From a gamma proteobacterium endosymbiont of Lamellibrachia anaximandri (GTDB lineage Bacteria; Pseudomonadota; Gammaproteobacteria; Chromatiales; Chromatiaceae), in the NCBI GenBank assembly GCA_016756835.1, contig JAESPE010000036.1, positions 1-34,951 on the forward strand: a stretch of 34,951 bases of DNA, written 5' to 3'. The translations under genes and the position numbers were made by a program. The number at the start of each line of letters is the position of its first letter. Position 1 is the first letter of the stretch. Shown here piece by piece: positions 24,161 to 33,108 of the stretch. Under the pieces are notes generated by a model. That model searched no databases, was not told the origin of the DNA, and saw only the letters and a list, made by a program, of their open reading frames with translations.

Positions 24161-24551
24161 TCTCTTTTAATCCTCTCAGGTATCAAGGGCAATTTTTCAT
24201 TGGATGGCAAGAGGGGCGAAGTCGATGCTGAATGATTCCAGGCACAGAAAACCTCTGTTGCCTCAATCAAATTTGACTCCGACCCTTATGAGATTCCAAA
24301 TATTTTGTACTGCGCCCATTACACATTTTCAGTCTTCAAACTGCGGCAAATAGTTGAGTTGCCGCAAGACCACTATTGTTATTGCGTAAAAAAAGTTGGC
24401 AGGAATAGAGGGGGGGCGCCTGTCAGAGCTCTCCAATAACCTTTCCTGCCAACATCAGGGCTTCCCCCCACTGGCTCCGGGCTGGTCAGGGGAAGAATTA
24501 TTATCTAACTCTATGTCGTATAAAGAAAATTCCCGATTACGCCAAATCCTA
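24161..24551. other. 391-base intergenic region upstream of soxB with three inverted repeats
   Basis: No gene is visible. Three inverted repeats follow each other: TGCGGCAA/TTGCCGCA at 24342-24366 (8 bp, 9-base loop), GTTGGCAGGAA/TTCCTGCCAAC at 24395-24453 (11 bp) and CTTCCCC/GGGGAAG at 24461-24495 (7 bp). A GTCGGAGTCAAATTT-like element lies inverted at about 24271-24287. The region must contain the end of the response-regulator message and the soxB promoter. The first palindrome is a candidate operator. Confidence 0.6.
24395..24453. repeat. 11-bp perfect inverted repeat upstream of soxB
   Basis: GTTGGCAGGAA (24395-24405) and TTCCTGCCAAC (24443-24453) enclose 37 bases. It could be the stem of an RNA structure, or a binding site with two half-sites. 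Confidence 0.6.
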
Positions 24552-25178
24552 TTACGGTTTTCCATAATTTCTGTCCAGGGACAGCATCATGCGCATCAGG
24601 TGGGACAATGTATCAGCATGCATCTTCTCCATCACTTTGGATCGATGCGCCTCGACAGTCGACAGGGTGATGCCCATTTCATCGGAAATATTTTTGTTGC
24701 GTTTGCCGGCAATCACCAGTTCCAGGACCTCCCGCTCACGAGGCGTCAGCTGCTCAAAACGATCCTGTATATCTGTAAGCCGCAGCACTTCACCGCGCCG
24801 ATTGGCATCCTGCTCGATGGCACGATGCACACTGTCCAGCAACGTCTGGTCGCGGAATGGTTTTTCAATGAAATCCACCGCTCCATTCTTGACCGCACGC
24901 ACCGCCATCGGCACATCACCATGACCGGTAATAAAAATGATCGGCGGGTAAATAGCTTCTCCCTGTAGCCGCTCCTGAAGTTCCATGCCGCTCATGCCCG
25001 GCATGCGGATATCCACCACCAGACAGCCCGGAAGGCTGGCATCGAAAGCATCAAGATAGATCCCGGCAGAGGCGTAACAGGCAACCGAAAGGCCCACGGA
25101 TTGCATCAAAAGCTGTAGTGCGTTGCGCACTTCCTGGTCATCGTCCACGATGAAGACTGTCGGCGAGTTCTGTTCCAT
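24552..25178 (-). CDS. FixJ/LuxR-type response regulator
   Basis: A 208-residue two-domain regulator. The receiver domain (about 6-125) has the acidic pocket VDDD, phospho-acceptor D56 (VVDIRMPG) and K106 (FIEKPF). The output is a LuxR-type helix-turn-helix (about 140-200, LTPREREVLELVIAGKRNK, STVEAHRSKVMEKM). It is the closest downstream partner of the sensor kinase gene: the kinase stop and this ATG are separated by three bases. FixJ-like architecture next to a PhnD-like sensor kinase resembles TtrR of the tetrathionate system. The neighbouring soxB is a plausible target (inference). Confidence 0.93.
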   Translation of the reverse strand: MEQNSPTVFIVDDDQEVRNALQLLMQSVGLSVACYASAGIYLDAFDASLPGCLVVDIRMPGMSGMELQERLQGEAIYPPIIFITGHGDVPMAVRAVKNGAVDFIEKPFRDQTLLDSVHRAIEQDANRRGEVLRLTDIQDRFEQLTPREREVLELVIAGKRNKNISDEMGITLSTVEAHRSKVMEKMHADTLSHLMRMMLSLDRNYGKP

Positions 25179-25181
25179 ACT

Positions 25182-27338
25182 TCAAGTACCCATAATAAGT
25201 GGGAGGGTAAATTGGAATTCCGCTCCGCCATCGGCTGGAGTGACAGTGCTAAGTCTACCACCATGGGCGTCAATGATCCCGTAGCTGATAGAGAGTCCAA
25301 GTCCCATGCCCTCACGTTTGCTGGTCACAAAGGGTGCGAACAGCGTATCCATGATATCGGGATTGAGTCCAGGCCCGGTGTCCCTGACCGTCACCTGAAC
25401 CTGATTGCCACGCAAACCGGTGCGGATGAGCAGTTCGCCGCCCGATTCCGGGGTATTACCCATCGCCTCAATGGCATTGCGGGCAAGATTAAGGATCACC
25501 TGCTCGATCTGTATCCGCTGAACGTCAACCCTGGGCACTTCCGAATCGAGATCCAGCTTCACCACCACACCGGCCCTGCGAATCTCGGGGCGGATCAGCA
25601 CTTCCACGGTCCGCACCAGATCGTTGATGTCGACCTCGGCACTCTCCAGCGGCTCCTTTTGCACCATACGACGCAGCAGGCGAATGATCTCCCCTGCCCG
25701 TTCAGCCTGTGAAGCGATTCGGTCCATCACATCTGCACAGACTTGTTTGTTCTGCGAACCGGACTCAAGCATACGGATGCTTGCATGGGCGTTGGTTGCA
25801 ATCGCAGTTAATGGTTGATTCAGTTCGTGGGCGATACCCGATGCCATCTCACCCAGCGTACTGAGCCGCGCCACCCGCGCCAGCTCATTCTGATGCTGAC
25901 GTGTTTCATCTTCCGCCTGCTTGCGCTTGGTGATATCACGAAACACCACAACGCTTCCCAGTGTTTTACCCGATAAATCCCGGATCGGTGTACTGGTGTA
26001 CTCCACGGAAAAACTGCTGCCGTCCTTGCGCCAGAAGAGATCATCAGAGACATGCCTGGGCTGGTTGTCCCGAAATGCCAGGTAGACGGGGCAATCCTTC
26101 TGCGCATGTGGAGTACCATCCGCATGGGTATGGTGCAGAATCTCATGTTGGTTCCTGCCGATGAGGTCCTCCTCCTGCCAACCGGTGATCTTCACTGCAG
26201 CACGATTGACGAAGGTGGAATTACCCTGAAGATCCACACCATAGATACCGTCGGCCACCGAGTCGAGGATCAGTTCATGTTGCTGCTCCAGTTGCACCTT
26301 GGCACCATGCAGTTCCCGATTGAGCCGCATCACCCATAACGTCATGAAGGCCATGAGTATAAGAAAAACCAGGCCGCCCAACAGCCAGTACCGGTAGCGT
26401 TTGATGGCGTCCAACAGAGTGAAGCGCCCCGGTTCCGCATAGGGAGAGAGTGAAAGCTCCTTGAGTAGCTCATGCACTGGCTGATAGTCAAGGGGAATCG
26501 TCCAGCCGGCATATTTGCCGGAGATTGCAGCAGGGTGATCGTGGGGCATATTCAACAGTGCCACAGCCACCTGCTGAGCCAGGTCATTCGCAGTATGGCT
26601 GACCTTACTGAACGGCCATTCCGGGTAGAGCCGGGTGCTGTGGGCAAAAGGAAACTCAGCGCTGGTCAGCGGATTGATGATATGGAACTCATCCAGGTCG
26701 ATGACCCCGGCATTTGCCATGCGCTCAAGAATATCCGTGCGCACGGTACCGACATCCACCTTGCCGTCACGCACCGCCATCACCACCCGATCGTGGATGC
26801 CACCGAACTCCAGCCTTTCAAAATCGCGGTAGGGATCCAATCCTGAGGACCTCAACTCACGCCACGCCATCTGAAAACCACCGAGAGATGTCGCATCCAC
26901 TGCCATCAGCGAACGTCCGCGCAGATCTTCGAGATCCTTTATCTCCGCATGATCCCGGCGGGTGAACAGTACGCCACCGAATATATTGTAGGGCACATCC
27001 CCGCGCCGATTGTTAAGCGTGGCAATACGTGAGACGCGGAATTTTACTTCCAGATTGACGTAGATACCCGGATTCACCAGGATGAAGTCGACCGCACCCT
27101 GCAGCACCGCTGGGTCGACCTCATCGAAGTCGAGGGGAATGATTTCAAACTGCTTTTCCGGGATGGCATTTCCCAGATACTCGGCCGTGGGACGCCAGGC
27201 GACCAGTGTTGCCCGGTCACCGCGGTGACTCAGCACACCGATGCGGACCAGATCATCCCCGGCACCGGCAGTGCCACAGAAGAACCCCAGCAGGCACAAC
27301 AAAACGAACGGCACGATGCTTGAGTGAAATAGTGACAC
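25182..27338 (-). CDS. Sensor histidine kinase with PhnD-like periplasmic sensor (TtrS-like) and PAS domain
   Basis: Domain order, counting from a TTG at 27362: signal/anchor (about 9-35), a substrate-binding-protein-like sensor (about 37-310, LVRIGVLSHRGDRA, DFILVNPGIYVNLE), membrane helix (326-346), PAS (362-480), HisKA with H512 in GIAHELNQPLTAI, and ATPase domain (about 600-722, NLARNAIEAM, DTGPGLNP, GMGLGLSIS). This matches TtrS, the tetrathionate sensor, in layout. The ligand is not proven; a sulfur oxyanion is attractive because soxB is adjacent. I prefer the GTG at 27338, which has TGAGGA eight bases upstream, over the TTG. It sits 30 bases or so after the preceding gene and 3 bases before the response regulator. 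Confidence 0.9.
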   Translation of the reverse strand: MSLFHSSIVPFVLLCLLGFFCGTAGAGDDLVRIGVLSHRGDRATLVAWRPTAEYLGNAIPEKQFEIIPLDFDEVDPAVLQGAVDFILVNPGIYVNLEVKFRVSRIATLNNRRGDVPYNIFGGVLFTRRDHAEIKDLEDLRGRSLMAVDATSLGGFQMAWRELRSSGLDPYRDFERLEFGGIHDRVVMAVRDGKVDVGTVRTDILERMANAGVIDLDEFHIINPLTSAEFPFAHSTRLYPEWPFSKVSHTANDLAQQVAVALLNMPHDHPAAISGKYAGWTIPLDYQPVHELLKELSLSPYAEPGRFTLLDAIKRYRYWLLGGLVFLILMAFMTLWVMRLNRELHGAKVQLEQQHELILDSVADGIYGVDLQGNSTFVNRAAVKITGWQEEDLIGRNQHEILHHTHADGTPHAQKDCPVYLAFRDNQPRHVSDDLFWRKDGSSFSVEYTSTPIRDLSGKTLGSVVVFRDITKRKQAEDETRQHQNELARVARLSTLGEMASGIAHELNQPLTAIATNAHASIRMLESGSQNKQVCADVMDRIASQAERAGEIIRLLRRMVQKEPLESAEVDINDLVRTVEVLIRPEIRRAGVVVKLDLDSEVPRVDVQRIQIEQVILNLARNAIEAMGNTPESGGELLIRTGLRGNQVQVTVRDTGPGLNPDIMDTLFAPFVTSKREGMGLGLSISYGIIDAHGGRLSTVTPADGGAEFQFTLPLIMGT

Positions 27339-27392
27339 CAGGAAAATCCTCAACCACCGCAAGTAGAGAAAATCAGCACCGCGCCTGCCAGG

Positions 27393-28193
27393 TTATTCCG
27401 TCAACTTACGTAACTTACTGAACAGGCTCTTGCTGTTTTTCTCCTCGGCAAGCGCGGCCTCCTCACGCTGGAGCATCTCTTGGGTCTCCTTTTCACGCTG
27501 CTGTTTTTCCATCTGTAGTCGTTTACGGATTTTTTCCTTCTCTGAGTCGGAAATATCCAAACTATGGAGATTTTCATGTTTGCGCAGGATAAAATTACCC
27601 AGATCATCAAGCCATTTCTCGGTAATTTTTTCAGGCTTGTAGAGGTGGCGCTTGATGGAAAATCCTTCAAAATTCGAGGTGATCATGCGGATGCCACCCT
27701 GTTCAGGATCGGCCTGAAAGAGAAAGATCACTTCAACCTTGACCTGCACCTGAAAAGTGAGACCGACCAGCCGCTGCTCCACGTCCCTGACCGGCCACTC
27801 GGCAAAACGCATTTGTTGGCTTTCCAGGAAAGACCGTGTCGCATCTGCGTCCGACTTGGGGGTAACCGAAAATTCCAGTTCGTTCTCTGTCGCACAGTTG
27901 AAACGCAAACGGATAGTTTTGGTCTGATCGGTGCTATCCGCGTTGACGATATAATCCTGTTGCCGTAATCCCTGGATTTCCCCGTAACCAGGCAGTTCAT
28001 AGGTACAATTGACATCCGGGTTGACAAGCTGCAACTGCTCCGCCAGTTCGCTGAGATAACGCAGGATCGCCCGCATGCGTGGTCGCAGGGTCGACTGGTA
28101 GAGGGCTTCCTGCCTGACTTCAGGCGAGTCCTGTTCGTTATCCGGTTGCTGAAGACGTTCAGCCTCGTGTTTTAATTCATCAAGCAGGGACAT
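27393..28193 (-). CDS. Conserved cytoplasmic protein of unknown function
   Basis: 266 residues, no signal peptide or membrane helix. The N-terminus is helical (MSLLDELKHEAERLQQ), the middle (about 60-190) is strand-rich with alternating hydrophobics (RLVGLTFQVQVKVEVIFLFQAD), and the last 55 residues are a highly charged coiled coil (KEKIRKRLQMEKQQREKETQ). I do not recognise the family. It lies a few tens of bases before the sensor kinase on the same strand and may be co-transcribed with the two-component system, though a functional link cannot be read from the sequence. Confidence 0.8.
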   Translation of the reverse strand: MSLLDELKHEAERLQQPDNEQDSPEVRQEALYQSTLRPRMRAILRYLSELAEQLQLVNPDVNCTYELPGYGEIQGLRQQDYIVNADSTDQTKTIRLRFNCATENELEFSVTPKSDADATRSFLESQQMRFAEWPVRDVEQRLVGLTFQVQVKVEVIFLFQADPEQGGIRMITSNFEGFSIKRHLYKPEKITEKWLDDLGNFILRKHENLHSLDISDSEKEKIRKRLQMEKQQREKETQEMLQREEAALAEEKNSKSLFSKLRKLTE

Positions 28194-28433
28194 GGTGAAT
28201 CTTCGATAAAATCAGGTGGTTTCAGTCTTTTCCCTATCGATATTCTCAGGCTTCACTGCCATTCACCCCGCCTTATTCATGGCGGGTTCCATCAGGCTAG
28301 GCGATACACCCGCCTAAATCAAGGATTTCGATTCTCAAGACCTCATACACAGACATCCCACAAAGACAATCTTTCCACGCTCTGCTGCAAGAGGTAGAGT
28401 GCCGCTTTTTCCACGTAGAGATAGCCGAATCAA

Positions 28434-30719
28434 ATGAAAAGGATCAGCCAATCGATCGCCGAAACACTCTCCGTCAGGCAGGCCCAGGTCGATGCCACTA
28501 TCCAACTGTTGGATGAAGGCGCTACTGTCCCTTTCATCGCCCGCTACCGAAAAGAGGCCACCGGCGGCCTCGACGATGCCCAGTTACGCACCCTGTTTGA
28601 ACGCCTCGGTTATCTGCGTGAACTCGATGCGCGCCGGAAGACCATCCTCTCAAGCATCGAGGAGCAGGAAAAACTCACGCCGGAACTGAAACGTGACATC
28701 CTGGAAGCCGACACCAAAACCCGGTTGGAAGACCTCTATCTGCCCTATAAGCCGAAGCGCCGTACCAAGGCACAGATTGCGCGGGAAGCGGGACTGGAGC
28801 CACTGGCACTCTCACTGTTGGAAGACCCCAGCCTGTCACCGGAACAAGCGGCAGCTGAGTTCATCAATGCAGACAAAGGCATCGAGGGAACCAAGGCCGC
28901 CCTGGACGGCGCCCGACAGATCCTCATGGAACGCTTCGCAGAGGATGCCTCCCTGATCGGTCAGCTGAGAGACTATGTTCGCGATAACGGCCAGCTAAGC
29001 TCTGTGATTGTCACCGGAAAAGAGCAGGAAGGTGCCAAATTCTCCGACTATTTTGAATACAGCGAGGCGATCAGCAAAATACCCTCCCACCGTGCCCTGG
29101 CACTATTCCGGGGCCGCAATGAAGGCATGCTGAGTCTGACCCTTTCGGTTGCAGAGAATCCAGGCGGCGGCCACCCCTGCGAAGGTTTAATCTCAAAAAC
29201 CAACTCCATCAGCCAGCAGTCCAGAGCCGCCGATGACTGGCTGTTGGAGACAGTGCGCTGGGCCTGGCGGGTGAAGGTCTCCCTCCACCTCGAACTGGAG
29301 CTGCTCTCTGAACTACGGGAACGAGCGGAAGAAGAGGCGATCCGGGTCTTCGCCAGCAACCTTCATGACCTGCTGCTGGCCGCACCTGCCGGCCCCCGCG
29401 TCACCATCGGCCTGGACCCCGGCCTGCGCACCGGCACCAAGGTGGCAGTGGTGGACAGCACCGGCAAAGTATTGGAGACCGACACCATCTATCCCCATGT
29501 CCCGCAGAGAAAATGGGACCACTCCATTGCCCGGCTTGCGGCATTGGCCCAGCGGCACGGAGCCGAACTGGTGGCAATAGGCAACGGCACTGCCTCTCGG
29601 GAGACCGACAAACTGGCGGCGGAACTGATGCAAAGGCATCCAGAGCTGAAGCTGCAGAAACTGATGGTCAGCGAAGCAGGCGCCTCCGTCTACTCCGCTT
29701 CGGCACTCGCCTCACAGGAATTGTCCGGCATGGATGTCTCCCTGCGCGGAGCAGTTTCCATCGCGCGTCGTCTGCAGGATCCGTTAGCGGAACTGGTCAA
29801 GATCGATCCCAAATCAATCGGCGTCGGCCAATATCAGCACGACGTAAATCAGGGGCGCCTGGTCCGATCCCTCGAAGCCGTGGTGGAAGACTGTGTGAAC
29901 GCGGTGGGCGTCGACCTCAACACCGCTTCCGCCCCTCTGCTGGCGCAGGTATCCGGCCTCAGCAACACCCTGGCACAGAACATCGTCAGCTTTCGCGACG
30001 AACACGGCGCCTTCGACAGTCGTAAGGTGTTGAAGCAGGTACCGCGGCTCGGCCCCAAAACCTACGAACAGGCTGCCGGATTCATGCGTGTGATGAACGG
30101 CAGCAATCCGCTGGATCGCTCATCGGTACACCCGGAGTCCTATCCGATAGTGAAAAAGATCATCAAGGAGACCGGCTGCCGCATCGAAAATCTGCTGGGC
30201 AACCGCGATGAACTTAAAGCACTGCAACCAGCAAATTTCACCACCGAGAAATTCGGCCTGCCCACGGTGGTGGACATCATCAGTGAACTGGAAAAACCGG
30301 GCCGCGACCCCCGCCCGGATTTCAAGACCGCCAGCTTCAAAGAGGGGGTGGAGAACATGCAGGATCTGAAACCCGAAATGATCCTGGAAGGCGTCATCAC
30401 CAACGTCACCAACTTCGGCGCTTTTGTGGACATCGGCGTCCATCAGGATGGACTGGTGCATATCTCCAACCTCTCCAACAAATTCATCAAGGATCCCCGG
30501 GAGGTGGTGAAAACCGGTGATCTTGTGAAAGTGAAGGTACTGGAGGTGGACACCCCCCGCCGCCGCATCGGTCTCACCCTGCGCCTTGACGACAAGGCCG
30601 AACGAAAACCGGCTGCAAAACAGCGTCAGGAGAAGGCGCATAAACCCCATAAAAAACCCGCCCAGGCGCCAATGGGAAACAGTTTGGCGGCCGCCTTTGC
30701 CAAGGCACGCAAGGACTGA
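28434..30719 (+). CDS. tex: Tex family RNA-binding transcription accessory protein
   Basis: A 761-residue cytoplasmic nucleic-acid-binding protein that associates with the transcription machinery. The family order is complete: Tex N-terminal region ([34 protein letters not shown]), a YqgF/RNase H-like domain (from about 325, [18 protein letters not shown]), helix-hairpin-helix region (about 490-560, [16 protein letters not shown]) and an S1 domain (about 643-715, [21 protein letters not shown]). The tail is rich in Lys/Pro. The ATG at 28434 lacks a strong ribosome site but gives the usual N-terminus. Transcribed divergently from the unknown gene at 27393. The 240-base gap contains a small GC hairpin at 28267-28286. 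Confidence 0.97.
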   Translation: MKRISQSIAETLSVRQAQVDATIQLLDEGATVPFIARYRKEATGGLDDAQLRTLFERLGYLRELDARRKTILSSIEEQEKLTPELKRDILEADTKTRLEDLYLPYKPKRRTKAQIAREAGLEPLALSLLEDPSLSPEQAAAEFINADKGIEGTKAALDGARQILMERFAEDASLIGQLRDYVRDNGQLSSVIVTGKEQEGAKFSDYFEYSEAISKIPSHRALALFRGRNEGMLSLTLSVAENPGGGHPCEGLISKTNSISQQSRAADDWLLETVRWAWRVKVSLHLELELLSELRERAEEEAIRVFASNLHDLLLAAPAGPRVTIGLDPGLRTGTKVAVVDSTGKVLETDTIYPHVPQRKWDHSIARLAALAQRHGAELVAIGNGTASRETDKLAAELMQRHPELKLQKLMVSEAGASVYSASALASQELSGMDVSLRGAVSIARRLQDPLAELVKIDPKSIGVGQYQHDVNQGRLVRSLEAVVEDCVNAVGVDLNTASAPLLAQVSGLSNTLAQNIVSFRDEHGAFDSRKVLKQVPRLGPKTYEQAAGFMRVMNGSNPLDRSSVHPESYPIVKKIIKETGCRIENLLGNRDELKALQPANFTTEKFGLPTVVDIISELEKPGRDPRPDFKTASFKEGVENMQDLKPEMILEGVITNVTNFGAFVDIGVHQDGLVHISNLSNKFIKDPREVVKTGDLVKVKVLEVDTPRRRIGLTLRLDDKAERKPAAKQRQEKAHKPHKKPAQAPMGNSLAAAFAKARKD

Positions 30720-30744
30720 TCCCTCTGCATAATGACCACAGGAC

Positions 30745-30764
30745 CCGGGAAGCCCGTCTCCCGG
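30745..30764 (+). terminator. Weak hairpin after tex
   Basis: CCGGGA (30745-30750) pairs with TCCCGG (30759-30764), 25 bases after the tex stop. No T-run follows, so it may be a processing or Rho-assisted end and not a classic terminator. The rest of 30720-30969 shows no gene and should hold the promoter of the next one. Confidence 0.35.
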
Positions 30765-30969
30765 AATTACACCGCACTTGGCGCTTTCTTGGATTTTTCA
30801 ACAAATGCAGCTATGGTTATATGCGTTTACACTACGTCTACTCCCAGAAAACAATAAGCCTCATGCAGTTTCGGCGAACAGCTTAAATAGATCCTGTAGT
30901 GCGGAAGAAATGGGTTTAGGAAACCTTTGATTTTATTTGCTGATCCCATCGAAACAAGAGGAAGTTCCC

Positions 30970-31524
30970 ATGAAAAAGCAGTTTTTGTTGAGTTGCTGCA
31001 TCGCAGCAGGGTTAGGTTTTGCCAATATCCAGACAGCAGCCGCCTTCAATTTTGGCGACGCGATGAGTCCGAATAAATGGATGAGTCCCAACAAGTGGAT
31101 GAACAATAATAACAATAGCAATAACAACCGCAGGGATGAGCGGCGGGATTATGACGATCGTGATTACAGCTACGACAGAGGCCCCAACCAGGGATATGGC
31201 GCTCCTCGGGGCCAGGGTCCCTATCCGGGTCAACAGGGTAATTACGCAGATCCACGACAGGGGGGTTATCAGGGACAGCCACCCCAGGGCATGCCAGGCG
31301 GCCAAGGTTATGGAGGGGCACCCCAAGCCGGCGCAGGGGCTCATCAATTCAGACCGCAGCCTCAAACCCAGGGTGCTGCCCCTGCCGGAGGAGTACAGGC
31401 GCCTCAACCTGCACAAGCCCAGGGCGCAGGCTACCCACCAGCGGGAGGTTACTACCCACCGCCCAGAGGATATTCACCCGGTTATGGCACACAGCCCTAT
31501 GGCGCGCCCTACCCGAGGTACTGA
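30970..31524 (+). CDS. Secreted low-complexity Gly/Pro/Gln/Tyr-rich protein
   Basis: 184 residues. A signal peptide (MKKQFLLSCCIAAGLGFANI, cleavage probably after TAAA near 25) precedes FNFGDA and two copies of MSPNKW, a poly-Asn run, an Arg/Asp/Tyr-rich segment (RRDYDDRDYSYD), and a long Gly/Pro/Gln/Tyr-rich tail ending YGAPYPRY. No cysteine remains in the mature part. The ATG at 30970 has AGAGGAAG a few bases upstream; an ATG at 30937 is rejected. I do not recognise a named domain. Repetitive Gly/Asn/Tyr/Pro-rich secreted proteins coat sulfur globules in purple sulfur bacteria and relatives, which makes such a role worth testing; this is inference only. Confidence 0.78.
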   Translation: MKKQFLLSCCIAAGLGFANIQTAAAFNFGDAMSPNKWMSPNKWMNNNNNSNNNRRDERRDYDDRDYSYDRGPNQGYGAPRGQGPYPGQQGNYADPRQGGYQGQPPQGMPGGQGYGGAPQAGAGAHQFRPQPQTQGAAPAGGVQAPQPAQAQGAGYPPAGGYYPPPRGYSPGYGTQPYGAPYPRY

Positions 31525-31544
31525 CCTGAACAGCTGTTCCTAAA

Positions 31545-31588
31545 ACCGCGAAGGACACAAAGCACTTGCGCTTTGTGTCCTTCGTGGT
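31545..31588. repeat. 19-bp hairpin of the ACCACGAAG repeat family
   Basis: Arm 31545-31563 (ACCGCGAAGGACACAAAGC) and arm 31570-31588 (GCTTTGTGTCCTTCGTGGT) pair with a single mismatch around a six-base loop. It lies between two convergent genes and could end both messages. It shares its sequence with the repeat at 21306-21386. Confidence 0.85.
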
Positions 31589-31612
31589 GGATTTCAGGTT
31601 GCAGAATTCCAG

Positions 31613-32533
31613 TCAAAGCGATTTGGCTGAAAATGTATCGCAATCCTTAAGCTGGCCACTCTGCATGCCGATCTTGAACCACTTGACCCGCTGCTTTGAA
31701 CTGCCGTGGGTAAAAGAGTCGGGGCTGACATATCCCTGGGACTGCTTCTGCAGGCGATCATCGCCGATGGCGCTGGCGGCGGTAAGCCCCTCCTCCACAT
31801 CACCGGCTTCCAGCAACTGCCGGGAGTGATCCGCATGGTGCGCCCAGATACCTGCAAGGCAGTCGGCCTGAAGTTCCTGTCGCACCGATAGCTGGTTGGC
31901 CTTTACCTCACCCAGGCCCTTCTTCGCCGCCTGCACCTTTTTGGAGACGCCGAGCAGCGTCTGCACATGATGACCCACCTCATGGGCGATCACATAAGCC
32001 TGGGCAAAATCACCCGGTGCCTTGAAGCGATTTTTTAGATCACTGTAGAAACTGAGGTCGATATAGAGCTTCTGGTCTCCAGGGCAGTAGAAGGGGCCCA
32101 TAGCTGCTTGCCCCAAACCACAGGCTGATTTCACCGCACCGCGAAACAACACCAGCTTGGGCTCTTTGTAACGACTGCCCTTCTCACGAAACAGCTGATG
32201 CCAAGTCTCCTCAGTATCGGCCAATACGACAGAAACAAACCGCACCAACTCTCTCTCCTCGGCACTCTGTTCTATCTGCTGGCTCTGTTGACCCTGATCG
32301 GGGGAGAGACTCTGCATGCCGCCGCCCAGCAGGCTGTCCAGGTTCCCGCTGAAGAGGCTATAGGCGCCGATGGCCAGCACCGCCACCAAACCACCCTTGA
32401 AACCAAACAGCTTGAATACCATCGGCAGCAGGTTGAGCATACCGCCGCCTCCACCAAACCCACGGGCTGAAGGAGAGCGCATACCGCGCCGGTCTTCGAT
32501 ATTGCTGCTCTGTCGATTTCCCCGCCAACGCAT
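31613..32533 (-). CDS. ypfJ: YpfJ family predicted zinc metallopeptidase
   Basis: 306 residues of the putative neutral zinc metallopeptidase family. A Gly-rich N-terminus is followed by one membrane helix (about 38-60, LFGFKGGLVAVLAIGAYSLF), and the domain has KSACGLGQAAMGPFYCPGDQ, the zinc motif HEVGHHVQ, and RQELQADCLAGIWAHH, which supplies the third ligand region. All are family hallmarks. The biological substrate of the family is not known. GGAG seven bases before the ATG supports the start. It lies 12 bases after the DUF2780 gene on the same strand, so the two form an operon. Confidence 0.93.
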   Translation of the reverse strand: MRWRGNRQSSNIEDRRGMRSPSARGFGGGGGMLNLLPMVFKLFGFKGGLVAVLAIGAYSLFSGNLDSLLGGGMQSLSPDQGQQSQQIEQSAEERELVRFVSVVLADTEETWHQLFREKGSRYKEPKLVLFRGAVKSACGLGQAAMGPFYCPGDQKLYIDLSFYSDLKNRFKAPGDFAQAYVIAHEVGHHVQTLLGVSKKVQAAKKGLGEVKANQLSVRQELQADCLAGIWAHHADHSRQLLEAGDVEEGLTAASAIGDDRLQKQSQGYVSPDSFTHGSSKQRVKWFKIGMQSGQLKDCDTFSAKSL

Positions 32534-32545
32534 CGTTTTACTCCA

Positions 32546-32938
32546 TCAGTCGCCCTTCAGAACACCAGCCACCAGTGAACTCAGCCCATCCCCCCCTTTT
32601 GACTGCAGGAAAGAGAGCAGCACGGGGACAAATTTGCCGATCATTCCGGCATCGAGATCCAGTTTGGAGAAACCGCTGACCAGGGAAGCCATGTTTCCAA
32701 GCTCTGAGCCACCCAATGCAGAGACCACACCACCCAGCAATCCACCCAGACCACCGGAATCGCCAGCGGGTGCTCCTTCGATCAGGTTTTCGACACCAGG
32801 TACGGCATCCGCCACTTTGGAAAAATCCCCTGAGGAGAGCTGATCCTTTACCAAGCCAAGCAACAAACCAGCGCCACCTTCAGCCTGCTGTTGGTTCACG
32901 CCGACTCCTGCAATCAATTGTTGTACCAGTTCCATCAT
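32546..32938 (-). CDS. DUF2780-like small helical protein
   Basis: 130 residues, rich in Gly/Leu/Val and mostly helical, with QQQAEGGAGLLLGLVKDQLS, FSKVADAVPGVENLI and a C-terminal FLQSKGGDGLSSLVAGVLKG, the pattern of the DUF2780/VcgC-VcgE type. No signal peptide. Function unknown. GGAGG seven bases before the first of two ATGs sets the start. First gene of an operon with ypfJ; transcribed divergently from yjgR. Confidence 0.85.
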   Translation of the reverse strand: MMELVQQLIAGVGVNQQQAEGGAGLLLGLVKDQLSSGDFSKVADAVPGVENLIEGAPAGDSGGLGGLLGGVVSALGGSELGNMASLVSGFSKLDLDAGMIGKFVPVLLSFLQSKGGDGLSSLVAGVLKGD

Positions 32939-33108
32939 GTTAAAACCTCCGGTATGAGTAGCCTACCAGCCGCAGCGACCCTAAAGACAGGGCCTTGGCC
33001 GGTATTCGGACGTCGAGTCTAACCCAGTGATTTGGACCAGCCTTGCGAAAAATGTAAACCATTGTTAACTACCATAGCCCGAAAAGGGCCTGCATCAGGG
33101 AACAGACC

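Noticed and set aside
23207..24235. 342-codon plus-strand frame opposite soxB
   Set aside because: Antisense shadow of a gene with every SoxB motif in place.
28267..28286. CCCGCC/GGCGGG hairpin as a terminator
   Set aside because: It lies between divergent genes where no message should end, and has no T-run.
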